Below are positions 19,744 through 31,084 of a stretch of DNA of 64,000 bases, piece by piece. The number at the start of each line of letters is the position of its first letter. The stretch's first letter is position 1. The stretch is from assembly GCA_947311845.1 (NCBI GenBank), contig CAMZMU010000059.1:55017461-55081460 (forward strand). The letters run 5' to 3'. The position numbers and the translations under genes are program-made. Source of the stretch: Poa pratensis (Eukaryota > Streptophyta > Magnoliopsida > Poales > Poaceae). The notes under the pieces are model-generated. The model did no database searches, was not told where the DNA came from, and saw only the letters and a list, made by a program, of their open reading frames with translations.

Positions 19744-21057
19744 TTAGTTAGTGCTGCTGCACTTATCGACCCACTTAAATGACAGCTTCTTCTTCGCGAG
19801 GTCATAGAGCATGGATACGTTGTGCTGCTGGAAGCTCCCCAGCATCGACGGGCCGTCGCCCAGAATGTATAAGCAGAAATCCTTGTCACCCTCTTCCACA
19901 TAGCTTGCCCAGGGTACGTAATAGTCGCCTCCGGGGAACTTGAGCACCAGATCTGGCTTACCTACGTCGGATTTCTTGAAACAGTTCATTTCGTTCTGGA
20001 AGACCACCTCGACTTTCAGCGCCTTAAGCAAGACTTTCTTGAGCGCATCGAAGATTTTGGGGTCCAGCTGTGTGTAGGAGGTGCCCGAATCCACGAGCAT
20101 CAGCCCCTTGCTGCCATCGCTTGATTTAAGGCTGAAGTCATCCGGTTTGAGCTGCTCGCTGCACTCGTTATTTATGCATATCATGTCCAGCGCCACGTAG
20201 TAGTCGTTCACGGCCCACTCGGGCTGATGGCTGCGATCCGTCGAGATCTCGACCAGGTCCGTGCTCCGCCAGCCGTCCTTGCCGCCGGCAGCAGATTGGG
20301 CGTTGCCGCCGAACCAGAGCGGGCTTGTCTCGTTCGAAGAAAGCGGGTCTTTGAGGCAGTAGGAGAACTCGGTGACCCCCAGCTGGTTCACCAGTGAGTT
20401 GGGTCCCCGGCTGAGCCCCACGATCCCTTGCCCGGCCTCCGGCAGCATCGTCTGGTTCCACTCGATGGCGCACACCAGGGCGACCTCCTTCTTCGTGCCG
20501 GTGGGCAAGGCCACCGTCTCGTTGCCCGTGAACCCTTTCATCGTCTTTCCGCCGCCGTACGTCTTGTTGAACATGCAGGTGTTGCACTGCTTCTGCTCCT
20601 TGTGACAGGCCGTGGAGCAGGACTTGTTGGTGGGGGTGAAGGAGGGGTTGCCAATGCAGTGCTTGAGCTGGTTCGTCCAGATGAGGTCGCTGCCGGTGTC
20701 GGCCACGGCCCGCATGGTCGTCTCCGGCACCGTGCTGCCCATCTTGAGTTCCATGAGGTAACTCTTGGGGCTATACTGGACCGGGAATGAGAATGACCCG
20801 GAAACAGCAGTGTCGTCCTCGTCGTCTCCGGCTGATAGCATCGCCGCTCTCAGGCGGGCCCTGTCCAGGGCGCGGCGGATGAGCTCCTCTCTGCTAAAGT
20901 TGCCATTGGCGTCGACGTGGATGAGCTCGAACTGGTAGCCGCCGGACGGTGCTTCCTCCGCCGTGACCATGGGCGGCCTTATTGAAGCAATTAGGAAGAG
21001 GATGCTTATTACTAGGGCTCGCATGCATGCCATCGCCATTGCCATTGCCATTGCCAT
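19744..21057 (-). CDS. Nepenthesin-type aspartic proteinase (A1B family)
   Basis: Intact single-exon gene of 437 residues, the only undamaged host gene seen. The first ATG gives five Met-Ala pairs, then a hydrophobic stretch (ALVISILFLIASI, 14-26), a likely secretory signal peptide. Catalytic Asp lies in DTGSD (120-124) and DSGT (323-326). The flap Tyr is in NKTYGGG (Tyr167) and GIVGLSRG is at 211-218. Many Cys (about 134-161, with a CNTCMF motif) fit the Cys-rich nepenthesin insert. N-glycosylation sequons occur at NKS144, NET179, NQT201, NET242 and NVS413. A C-terminal LGSFQQHNVSMLYD is typical of A1B enzymes. It is expected to cut peptides in the secretory route, vacuole or apoplast; substrates are unknown. 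The CDR1/nepenthesin subgroup cannot be settled here. Start choice is uncertain within the MAMA run, because later Met codons would also leave a signal peptide. Confidence 0.93.
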   Translation of the reverse strand: MAMAMAMAMACMRALVISILFLIASIRPPMVTAEEAPSGGYQFELIHVDANGNFSREELIRRALDRARLRAAMLSAGDDEDDTAVSGSFSFPVQYSPKSYLMELKMGSTVPETTMRAVADTGSDLIWTNQLKHCIGNPSFTPTNKSCSTACHKEQKQCNTCMFNKTYGGGKTMKGFTGNETVALPTGTKKEVALVCAIEWNQTMLPEAGQGIVGLSRGPNSLVNQLGVTEFSYCLKDPLSSNETSPLWFGGNAQSAAGGKDGWRSTDLVEISTDRSHQPEWAVNDYYVALDMICINNECSEQLKPDDFSLKSSDGSKGLMLVDSGTSYTQLDPKIFDALKKVLLKALKVEVVFQNEMNCFKKSDVGKPDLVLKFPGGDYYVPWASYVEEGDKDFCLYILGDGPSMLGSFQQHNVSMLYDLAKKKLSFKWVDKCSSTN

Positions 21058-21596
21058 GCCGACCGATCGACTAACTTAGTGGGATCAATCGACGCAGGCT
21101 GCTCTAGGTACGTAGCTACCCTTGGCTGGCTTGGTATATATTTATCGAGATGGGCAGGGCTTGAGGGCCTATTTATTGGAGGGTTTAGCTAGTGCGTGCG
21201 CTGTGCACCTGTGCGGCGCGTCGGTCACGGTCATAGAGGGAACCATATGCAAGCATTATAGTGGAGTAGTATTCTTCTTCTTCTAGACGGAACCGTACGC
21301 ATGCATGCCTTAATTCCTTTTAGTTTCGAGTGGACGCGACCTAGATTCCCATATTATCTCCACACACAATTTGGAAGCCCCAAGGCTGAAAGATGTGTGC
21401 TCCCACAAGCCCATGTTTATGTGTAAATAAATGTTAAACACACACAGTGTTCAGGTATGAGTAGTGCTACAGTTACGGGCTGCGTCTGATTAGGATTTAC
21501 GGATTGATGTGGCGTAGTTTGGTTGGAAATCACGGGGAGCTCACACAGTGAAATTAGGGGGGTGGTGGGGGAAGATGACACGTACGTTTGTAGGTT
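21055..21596 (-). promoter_or_regulatory. Promoter region of the proteinase gene, TATA at 21135-21144
   Basis: TAAATATATA on the minus strand lies ~80 bases before the ATG. The region beyond it contains GCATGC-type motifs but nothing I can assign to a known regulator. It ends at the LINE-like sequence. Confidence 0.5.
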
Positions 21597-22728
21597 TCAA
21601 TCCATAAGTGCATTCCGTCGTTTTAGCATTCCCCTGTTTAACCTACTCGAAACAGGCTTTCGGCCCACTTTATAAATAAAATCAAACGGCCGAACCGATA
21701 CAAGGTGATGAGAAAATCCTCTTACAAAGCAAATCAAAGATAAAACCGACAACCGAGAGAGTAGCGAAAACGCTACCAACTCAAAGTCGAGCATGAGTAT
21801 AGGAGTAGCCACACCCCACCCAGAAGCACCCGAGACCACCAACTAGGAACGAAACCGCGCCTCTTTGGGAAACCACCGGACACCGTTGCACCGCACACAC
21901 CAAGCTATCGCCGAGAGTGCCACCTGCCCTCCTCTCGCTCCGGACCATGTAGCATCGATCATGCCTGCAGACAGCGAGGTCATGTGTAAAAGGTAGGAGG
22001 CAAGCGAGACCGCCCGATGCCAGAGTCGAATAAGCTTCAAGCGAGGATCACAGCTTGCCCGAAGATGCCGACACACTGCGACCGGAAGGTACCTGAGCTC
22101 CACAAGGACGCCCCGAAGAGCATGACGATGCTACGCGCCGCCGCCGTCGAGACCGAAACGACGGACAAGGGTTGCCACCCAGAGCCCTAGCACGGGGAGG
22201 AGAACCACAATGGCGCCCCCCAAGAGGGATGCGACACCCACGGGCATCGTGGCCGGCGCCGGAGCGTGGAGCTTTCGCTCGGAGCCTCACCCACGCCACA
22301 CTGAGGTACCAAGGTTGCCAACCCATCCCGAGGGAAGGACCGCCGCCACCAGATCAAATCCTCTAGATCTAGACCAGGGAGCCACCACCGCCGAAGCCAC
22401 GACAACACCAGGATCACCAGCCGCGCCCCTCTCCATCCACACCGCCAAGGAGAGAGCCACCACCGCTGTAGCTCTGCTCGCCACCTCGGCATCTAAGATC
22501 CCAAACCCCTACACCACAGCCGGTCTTCAAGAGCTTCGACCGCTGGAGGAAGCCACGACGATACCTTTCGAGATCCCACGATGACACTTACCCCAGCCTC
22601 GGCCAGATCTGACCGAGAACCAGACACGCCGGTGACCACCACCCAGCCCCAACCGGACCTGGACCTAGACGGGCAACACCGGCGAAGGAGCCCCAGCCAT
22701 GGAGTGGAGACGAGATGGCCGTAGCCAC
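21597..22728 (-). mobile_element. LINE-like sequence, 3' part
   Basis: On the minus strand this continues from 42900-42472 across the E3 insertion. It has GC-rich transcribed-looking DNA without a long frame, then ends with TTTATTTATAAAGTGGGCCG followed by AAAGCC (near 21680), a motif I associate with the 3' ends of grass LINEs. ORF1 and ORF2 (RT) are absent, so it would be a deleted, non-autonomous copy. No poly-A tail or target duplication was identified. The alternative is a processed or captured host transcript. Confidence 0.4.
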
Positions 22729-24258
22729 TGATAATCCCCAAGTGCAGGGAGTTATTGTAGCATATTCCAATGTGAATGTGGAAGTATTGAGTGTCGTACC
22801 CCGTAGGAGCTAATGGTAGATTTCTTACTCTCTCAAGTTATGTATGTCAGTTACAAAACCTTCTATGCACTTTTAATAACTACTTCACTAAAATTCAAGT
22901 TGCAAGAAGTTTTGTTGTTATGTAGAAGCAAGTTAATAAAAGTTAGGTGTTGTTATTAATTAGTTTACAAAAAGTGAACGAGAGCGCTTCGGTGCTTTGT
23001 GTGGTGGTTGCGGAGGAAGTTGTGGAATCATTTGCGGAATTGTCCCTAGGCAATTGGCTACGATAATATAACCAATAGACATACTTGTAGTTGATATGTG
23101 GGAGAGGGCCTATGCTAACACGCTACAAAATCCATTGACTCACATGTACTTATGATTAAACCCTTAGCAAGCATCCACAAATACTAAATATTATTAAGGT
23201 AAAACCAACCATAGCATTAATATCTATGGGTCCTATCTATCCCATGCATCATAACTCCGCTACTCCGGGTTTGGTAATTCTTTGTCGACACTCCAGCCTC
23301 CCTTTGTAAATTCATCACAACACATTACTAACCCTCAAGTCTGATCTAATATACGTGTGCACTCATATACTAGCACAAGAGGACAACACCATATCATAGC
23401 ATACAATTCATATCAATCATAATAGATTACCAATGCCACAGGACAAAATAAAACTACTAAGACACAACGGAAGTTCAATAGATTATTGGGTAATAATTTA
23501 TCACATCGAACACCATGTTCAAGTAGGGGATTACAAAGGTTTGTGGGATGTATGGACCACTGTATAGAGGGTGGATATGGTGGTGAAGTCGATGGAGATG
23601 ATGGCGGTGATGACGGTTCCCCTGGCAACGTTCTGGCCATCGGAAGAAGGGGGAGAGAGCCCCCTCCTTCTTCTTCTTCCTTAGATCCCCCCTGGGTGGG
23701 GGAAGGGTTTACCCACTGTTTTTGGTGGCCATGGCTATGGAGGACGAGATCCTCCCCGATATTGTATCTAACTTTCAGGGGAGTAGTTTCTGAGAGCTGT
23801 TTTATGAGTCCGATACCATTTTATCTTTTCCCAGAAATCCGTTACTCCGAAAAATCTGAAATTTTAAAAACAGTTGACAAACCTTGGAGTAGAAGCTTGT
23901 GCCAAAAGGTGAGATCCAGGGGAGCTACCAGGTGCCCACACTCCCTCCTGGCACGCCCTAGGCTCCAGGCACATGGGAGGGGCGTGTGGAGCCCTGGGGC
24001 AACCCCTCCAGGTGGGTTTCTGGTGCAGGAGAGCCTCTGGTCCAAAAACAATCATCATATTTTTATTTTATTATTATGATCTATGAAAAATACTTTTTTC
24101 TGGAAAGCAAAAAATCAACAGAAAACGTGAACTGGCACTGTGGCACTCAATTAATAGGTTAATACCGAAAATGATAAAATCTATTTGTTAACCATGTATA
24201 AATGACATGAATATAGCATGCAAGCCGCAAAATTTATAGATACGTTTAGGAAGTATCA
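22729..24258 (+). repeat. E3 left LTR
   Basis: 1530 bp, TG...CA ends. Shares with the right LTR the GTATTGAGTGTCGTACCCC block, the GGCAATTGGCTACGATAATA block, the GGTGATGACGGTTCCCC block and the terminal ATAGATACGTTTA. Frames inside are not coding. Confidence 0.85.
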
Positions 24259-25882
24259 GCATCCGAAGCTTAAGCCATGCTCGTCCTCCCGCATGTACAT
24301 GATAACAGAAATAATTTTTGTAGTTTGAATGCTATCCTATTAATAGAGCAAAACTTTGATCACATAGAGAATGAAGGTCTAATAACATAAATCATAATTG
24401 GATTTAGATGAACGTAACATAAAGTGATAATAAAGTATCTCTCTAGTCTTTAACATTCACTTGCAATTATTTGCATTGACATCGGATTCAAGATGATTAG
24501 TAGGTATACAAACATGAAAATAAATTATCATACTCATGCATTACTCCATAACTTACTATTAGGAATAATGCATACAAAGCTAAGAGTGAGTCCCATGCTC
24601 AATGGTTGGTGCTAAAAAAGAAAGATGGAATTGACTCAACATAAAAGTAAAAGGATAAGCCCTACGCAGAGGGAAGCAGGGATTATCATGCGCTTAAATA
24701 ATGGAAAATTTGGTTCAGCTCTTCGCTGCCGTGGTTTTGGGTTACTCTCAAAAATGTTGATGTGATGTAATACATCTGCCATCCATTACCCTGCACGATG
24801 GTGTGAGTGGTTTTTCCTTTGTCTTTTATTGAGCTATTTTTGGCGAGAACAGGGTCTTCCCCTCAACCCATTTTTTTATTTAGTTGACAGGCCTGTCCTG
24901 CATCTTTTTATTTGGTGGGCCTACAAACATTTTTTTTACTCCACATGATCACGATTGCAAGTTCGTGGACTCCAAATGATATTACAACACATCAAAAACT
25001 TGATTATTAAAAACAGTTTTGCAATTTGTAAGTTTTGCATCGAAGGCAATTTACTTGGAATGACCTTTCTCAGTCATGAATAGGTTGGTATAGTGGATAC
25101 ATTATGGCATAAACTTGGCTCAAGGATTTTGGATGCACAAGCAGAATTCATGCTTAGTGTAGGTGAAGGCTATCACAAGACTGGAAGTGACCAACTAGAG
25201 AACATAGAGACCACAATTATGCATTCTTAAATAGTAACATTATTGAGAAGGAACATGAGACATGATGCTAAATTTCAAATCTTAATACCATCAAGGATAT
25301 TTATAGAATTTAATCATGCGTGAGCATGTGCCAAGTCAATCACCTATCCTCCAACGGTAGATACTTGATTACAACAACATGACAGGTTCAACTTAATTTA
25401 CCAATCAATACTTTTAGTCATTATTATATAACTCCCTATTTGATTAAAGATCTTGGACTATCATAGCTTGCATGTATTTCGACAGATTAAGGTTATGCAT
25501 AATCTACTCTCAACAGATAAAAGTGAAGTGCATGAGAGTGAATAATAATTCATTCATAAGTTTACTCTAAGGATATAAGTGAAGCAAAAGATTAATTAAA
25601 TAATAATCTACTCCAAAGGATATAAAGGAAGATCAAAGAGTAGTAGATCCAATATGATAGTGCTCTCACAAGATATAAATAATCGTTCCATTGATCAAAA
25701 ACAAAATAAAGAAGGACAAAGGAAAATATTTATGTTATTTTTTATAGGAAAACACAAGTAGCAAGAAAGAAGCAAATTAAAGAGAAATATTTTTGGTATT
25801 TTCATTTTCTAAAACAAGAAGAAAATTAGATGCATAAAACCAAATGCAAAGAAAACCAGAGAACAGCAAAAGAAAATATTTT
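24259..25882. other. E3 interior, 5' part: no coding sequence
   Basis: AT-rich DNA with no gag- or pol-like frame and no canonical primer-binding site after the LTR (GCATCCGAAGC follows). Confidence 0.55.
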
Positions 25883-26275
25883 TGGGTTTTTAATTTTCCA
25901 AAAAACAACAAGAAAATATTTTATGATTTCCAAACATTAAAGAACAGCAAATAAAACAAAAAAATAATTTTGTTGTTTTTCAAAAGATAAGAAGCAAATA
26001 AAGAAACGAATGAAATCTATTTGGAATTTTTCTTGTAAAGACATAAGAAGCAAATAAGAAGCAAGTAAGAAAGCAAATATGAAAGTAAATAAAATGCAAA
26101 TGGAAAGCAAATGAAGACCCAAAGAAAAGCCAATGAAACGCAAATGAAAGTTCAATAGAAGAACATGTAATTCCAAAAGCATCTTGTTTAATAGATATAA
26201 GTGAAGCGCAAAGAGCAATAATTTCAGCCGTACTCTAAAAAGATATAAGTGAAGTTCATAGAGTAAATATTTTAA
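25883..26275. repeat. Direct duplication, copy 1 (E3 interior)
   Basis: Starts TTGGGTTTTTAATTTTCC and runs through GAAACGAATGAAATCTATTT to ATAGAGTAAATATTTT. Copy 2 is at 26917-27309, nearly identical. The array of AGCAAATAAGAAGCAAG units inside is simple and A-rich. Confidence 0.85.
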
Positions 26276-26559
26276 CAAGGAACATGTAATGGTGTATGTT
26301 AAGTGTATTGTTGTCTGAACTTGATGATGGGGATGCTGAAGTTTTTAGTTTGTGATCGATCTGTCTTTCTAGTTTGCGAACTCTGTAAAAACCATCGATT
26401 TGTCTTTCTAGTTGCTTTCTAGTCCAGGGAAGGCAAAAGAAACCAGGGTTCGAATACAAACTAAAAAAATGAAAAAACACAAGTCCAGGGAAGGCAACAA
26501 ACAACAACACATTCATGGTTTACTAGTTAATTGTCCATGCGTTGCAATGGGGCATACAT

Positions 26560-26885
26560 AGACTACTACCGAGCATTTCAGCACTGACCCCTCATCACAG
26601 ACCTTCCTGGAGCCAGGTGTCACTGATGACTATCATCACTGACCGGACAGCCGGGAGGGGCACTGATGATTGTCCCAAACACGCCATCCAAGACCGACTA
26701 GTTGGGGTAGGTCACTTATGACTATCATCACTGACGGACCACTCTTACTGACCTGTCACTGATGACTCGTACTTTATCACTAACCGACCCTCCCATCTGG
26801 GGGTCGCTGATGAAATGTCATCACTGATCGGCCAATCTTAGGGACCGGTCGCTGTTGACTCGTACCTATCACTTACTATTGGTGG
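26560..26885. repeat. ATCACTGAC-type repeat block between the two copies
   Basis: Some ten units of (T)ATCACTGA(C/T) with GACC(GG) neighbours, on both strands, look like a transposon sub-terminal array. No terminal repeat was found for it. Confidence 0.5.
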
Positions 26886-26916
26886 ATATGCTTTAGTCGT
26901 AAAGCAAGTATATAAT

Positions 26917-27309
26917 TTTGGGTTTTTAATTTTCCAAAAAACAACAAGAAAATATTTTATGATTTTCCAAACATTAAAGAACAGTAAATAAAACAAGAAA
27001 ATAATTTTGTTGTTTTTCAAAACATAAGACGCAAATAAAGAAACGAATGAAATCTATTTGGAGTTTTTCTTATAAAGACATAAGAAGCAAATAAAAAGCA
27101 AGTAAGAAAACAAATATGAAAGTAAATAAAATGCAAATGGAAAGCAAATGAAGACCCAAAGAAAAGCCAATGAAACGGAAATGAAAGATCAATAGAAGAA
27201 CATGTAATTCCAAAAACATCTTGTTTAATAGATATAAGTGAAGCGCAAAGAGTAATAATTTCAGCCTTACTCTAAAAAGATATAAGTGAAGTTCATAGAG
27301 TAAATATTT
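26917..27309. repeat. Direct duplication, copy 2 (E3 interior)
   Basis: Matches 25883-26275 with few changes, for example GATTTTCC for GATTTCC and CAGTAAA for CAGCAAA. Confidence 0.85.
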
Positions 27310-28324
27310 TTACCACAAAAAACCATCCCCTAACCAGCATGGTCCATATTTATTGAAAAGAAAACGGACACTCCAAGAACTACACATATTATGTGAACAA
27401 ATAAAAACATAGGCCCAACCAAGACAAACTGATAGTTGTTGAGGAAGATATGGGATGCTGGGGAATTCCCAAGCTTAGAGCTTGAGACCTCTTTGAACTT
27501 TGAGTGGGGATGACTTGTAATCCCCAAGCTTGAACGCTTGCTTGTCTCAACTTTTCTCTCATATCAATGTCTCACCAGCTGGGTCTTAAAAACTTCATTC
27601 ACACAAAACTTAAACAGACTTGTGAGATAGGTTAGTCCAAAAAAGAATTATCTAAGGATAGCCTTGCTGTGAACAAATCATAAAGATATAACTTATCATT
27701 AGCTACAGTGTATCTAAGCAATTTTGAATTTCTACACCCCCATTGAAACAACAAAAAGCAAACATACACAATTAAAAGCAAGTTACACATGAATATGTCA
27801 AAACAGAGCAGCATGTAAAGACATAATTGGTAAAAGGACTTCTATAACTCAAAAAATTCTGAAACATTAGCATGTAACATAGAACTTATAATTGTAGATT
27901 GTGTTAAATTTCATAATTTTATCATGTACTGATGATTTTAAACAATTTATACAGTAATAGCAAAACTGTAGAATTAGCACAACAACGCAATCACTTTTAA
28001 ACTGGATATGCTAAAGAGAGTTGCTACCATCTTCATTCGGAGGCATGCATGGGTAGCTAATCCATTCTTCCTACATTTGTTCCGTTGGTCCTTCACTCTC
28101 ACAAGTATTATTTCCTTCATAAAAAGCATTAGTGGCAACAAGGGGGACATCACCAATATTATTGCAATCATCATCAAGATATCCCATGATCAAGCTATTA
28201 GTAATAGACTTTTTTGTCAATAAAAATCAGAGGGTTAATAATATGTTCAAAGCAAAGCAAATGAATGCAACCAAAATATTAAACCTAGCGTTATGGTCCC
28301 CGGTAACGGCGCTAGAAAAGAGCA
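27310..28324. other. E3 interior, 3' part
   Basis: AT-rich, no coding frame supported. It ends with CCCCGGTAACGGCGCTAGAA and AAGAGCA before the right LTR, the polypurine side of the element. Confidence 0.5.
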
Positions 28325-29563
28325 TCATAATCCCCAAGTGCAGGGAGTTATTGTAGCACTTTACAATGTGGATGTGGAAGTATTGAGTGTCGTACCCCAT
28401 AGGGCCTAAAGGTAGATTTCCTATTCTCTCAAGTTATGTATGTCACTTACAAAACCTTCTATGCACTTTTAATGTCTACTTCACGAAAAGTCAAGTTGCA
28501 AGAAGTTTTGTTGTTTTGTATAAGCAAGTTAATAAAACTTAGGTGCTGTTATTAATTAGTTTGCAAAAATTGAAAGAGAACGCTTGTGTCCTTTGTGTGG
28601 TGGCTGTGGAGGAAGTTGTGGAATCGTCTACAGAATTGCCCGTAGGCAATTGGCTACGATAATATAACCGATAGAAATACTTGTAGTTGATATGTGGGAG
28701 AGGCCTATGCTAACATGCTAAAAAATCCATTGACTCACATGTACTTATGATGGAACCCATAGCAAGCATCCACGAATACTAATAATTATTAAGGTAAATC
28801 CAACCATAGCATTAAGATATATGGGTCCTCTCTATCCCATGCATCATAACTCCTCTACTCCGGGTTTGGTAATCCTGTCACTCCAGCCTCCCTTTGTAAA
28901 TTCATCACAACACATTACTAACCCTGAAGTGTGATCTAATATATGTATGCACTTATATACTAGAACAAGAGGACAGCTCCATATCATAACATACAATTCA
29001 TATCAATCATAATAGATTACCAATGCCAGAGGACAAAATAAAACTACTTAGACATGACGAAAGTGCAATAGATCATTGGGTAATAATTTGTCACATCAAA
29101 CACCATGTTCAAGTAGGGGATTACAGGGGTTTGTGTATGTATGGAGCACTATATAGAGGGGGGAGATGGCGATGGAGATGATGGCGGTGATGACGGTTCC
29201 CCCGGCGGCGTTTCGACAGCACCTGAAGAGACGGGGAGAGAGCCCCCCACCTCCTTCTTCTTCTTCCTTGGTCTTCTCCCTAGGTGTGGAAAGGGTTTCC
29301 GCTCTGGTTTTTGGTGGCCATGGCCTTAGAGGACGAGAGCCTCCCCGAGATTGGATCTAACTTTCGGGGGAGCAGTTTCTGGATGCTGTTTTTTTAGTAT
29401 CGATACCATTTTATCTTTTCCCGGAGATCCGTAACTCCGAAAACCTGAAATTTTATGGCGGTTGACAAAACTTGGAGTAAAAGCTTGCGCCATAAGGAGA
29501 GATCCAAGGGAGCTACCAGGAGCCCACACTCCCTCCTAGTGCGCCCTAGGCTCCAGGCACGTG
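28325..29563 (+). repeat. E3 right LTR, part before the CACTA insertion
   Basis: Aligns with the left LTR from its first base, but begins TCATAATCC instead of TGATAATCC, so the terminal TG is mutated. It is cut at 29563 by E4 after GGCACGTG. Confidence 0.85.
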
Positions 29564-30030
29564 CACTAGTGGAAAATGGGCTCTCGTCCCGGGTGGTAGG
29601 GGCCTCTGGTACCGCATTCCCACCCGGGACGCCGGGTTCGGGACTAGAGGCTCCCCCTCTAGTCCTGGGTGACTTACGACCCGGTACTAGAGAGCTCCAC
29701 GTGGGGCCTCTCGTCCCGGGTGGTAATACAACTCGGGACTAGAAATTCTCCCACATGGCGGCTTCTGGTTTCCCTATTGAATATTATGATTAATCTTGCA
29801 AAATATATGGTTAATTAATTATAAATCAGAAAAATACATATAGCATATCAAAATATTCATAAAAGAAATCTTTATGAGAATTCGATCATTTTTAATTGAT
29901 TACATGGAGATCACAACCGGGACTAGAGCCCGTTTATTTGATTAATTACATAGAGATCATATAAAACAGGGACTAGAGCCCGTCGTCTATTCGATTACAT
30001 GATCATCGCCGGGACTAGAGCCCGTCTATT
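29564..30030. repeat. E4 3' sub-terminal repeats
   Basis: Repeated GACTAGAG(GC)CC and CCCGGGT units in both directions next to the terminus. Confidence 0.75.
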
Positions 30031-30069
30031 CGGTGGCATTGTATTTTCCCTTTGGGTTTATGACATAGT

Positions 30070-30996
30070 TCATAAAAATCCCACAATTTCCTCTTGAATT
30101 GGTCGAAAGCGGTCCTTTGGTTGCAGGTCCCTCCGCATTCTATCCATCTATAAAAGAAGGAGATCAATATGCATATCAATCATCATAACCGAAATTATGA
30201 ATGACACTCAACACAATTGTTGGTAATAAAATAAAACTGTGAATATATTTGTTCACTTACTTCTATAAATGTCGATGGGTTCCGCTCAGAGACCTCCCGG
30301 CGAATCCACTCGAGACGTAGTATCCACACAAATTGGTCCCCAGTGGCTGCCTTTCACAGTACTTTACGAGAATAGATTTCAATCAAATAATAAGCAAGCA
30401 TGGTATGATGGTATTGAAATTTGAATTAAAGAGATGCGCGAACCTAGCTCGTACTACTTACCTTGGCATTAACAAACCTAAGCTCCTCTTTAAAATCACC
30501 AGCTGTCCTATATATGAAATCTTTCCAAATCCTGCCCAGCAAACAAATGAATAAATGAGTTATTATTTAGTTACTTGATATCTCAGGAATTGAACAAAAG
30601 AGACCGATATAGTACGATAATGATTGAAAATACCCTTGGAGCACATCTAGAATATGTTGGTACTTCTCTTGGGGTCACGCCAATGAGTCGAAGATTTCAA
30701 CTTTTGCATCATCAACTTCAATGATTAGCAGAATGTAATGGTCGCTGCGCACGTTTATATATGTCAGTAAGTAATCATTTACACTTAACATCGAAGTGTG
30801 TACAAGACAGTAACACTCTTACCTGAAGTTGTAAGGAAACAATATCTTCCTTTTATAATCTTGCCTCTGTATGAACCTAAACAAGTTGGCCACCGTTTCC
30901 TTGGGGTAGTTCCGTAGCAGATTTTCATTAACTCGGGTTGGGTCAGTGAACCCAATCTCAAAGTTTCTTTTTCTGTCACATTCATCACTCTTCATT
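30070..30996 (-). pseudogene. C48 (Ulp1-like) cysteine protease module of E4 ORF2
   Basis: Exons follow the ORF2 exon that ends at a GTAAGTG donor near 31084. Exon 30996-30823 has NYPKETVANLFRFIQ and KILFPYNF. Exon 30744-30634 has DHYILLIIEVDDAKVEIFDS with catalytic-type His and Asp, then an in-frame TGA. Exon 30531-30462 has IWKDFIYRTAGDFKEELRF. Exon ~30353-30265 has RQPLGTNLCGYYV with Gln and nucleophile Cys. Exon 30147-30070 has MDRMRRDLQP and IQEEIVGFL. The His-Asp-Gln-Cys set of C48 peptidases is thus present. A one-base loss after GYYV (near 30320) shifts into EWIRREVSE. Known relatives remove SUMO-type modifiers; the role in a transposon is unproven. Confidence 0.7.
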
Positions 30997-31084
30997 CTGC
31001 ATAATAGCGTAGAACATAATTAGAACAGGCAATGACCGAGCTGAGCTATAGACTTTATTTTAGAAAATAAATGAATTGAATCAC

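Noticed and set aside
22210..22584. 124-codon plus-strand frame
   Set aside because: Lies antisense to the LINE-like sequence; composition-driven, no domain.
23486..24079. 197-codon plus-strand frame in the E3 LTR
   Set aside because: LTR DNA; the frame is not preserved in the other LTR.
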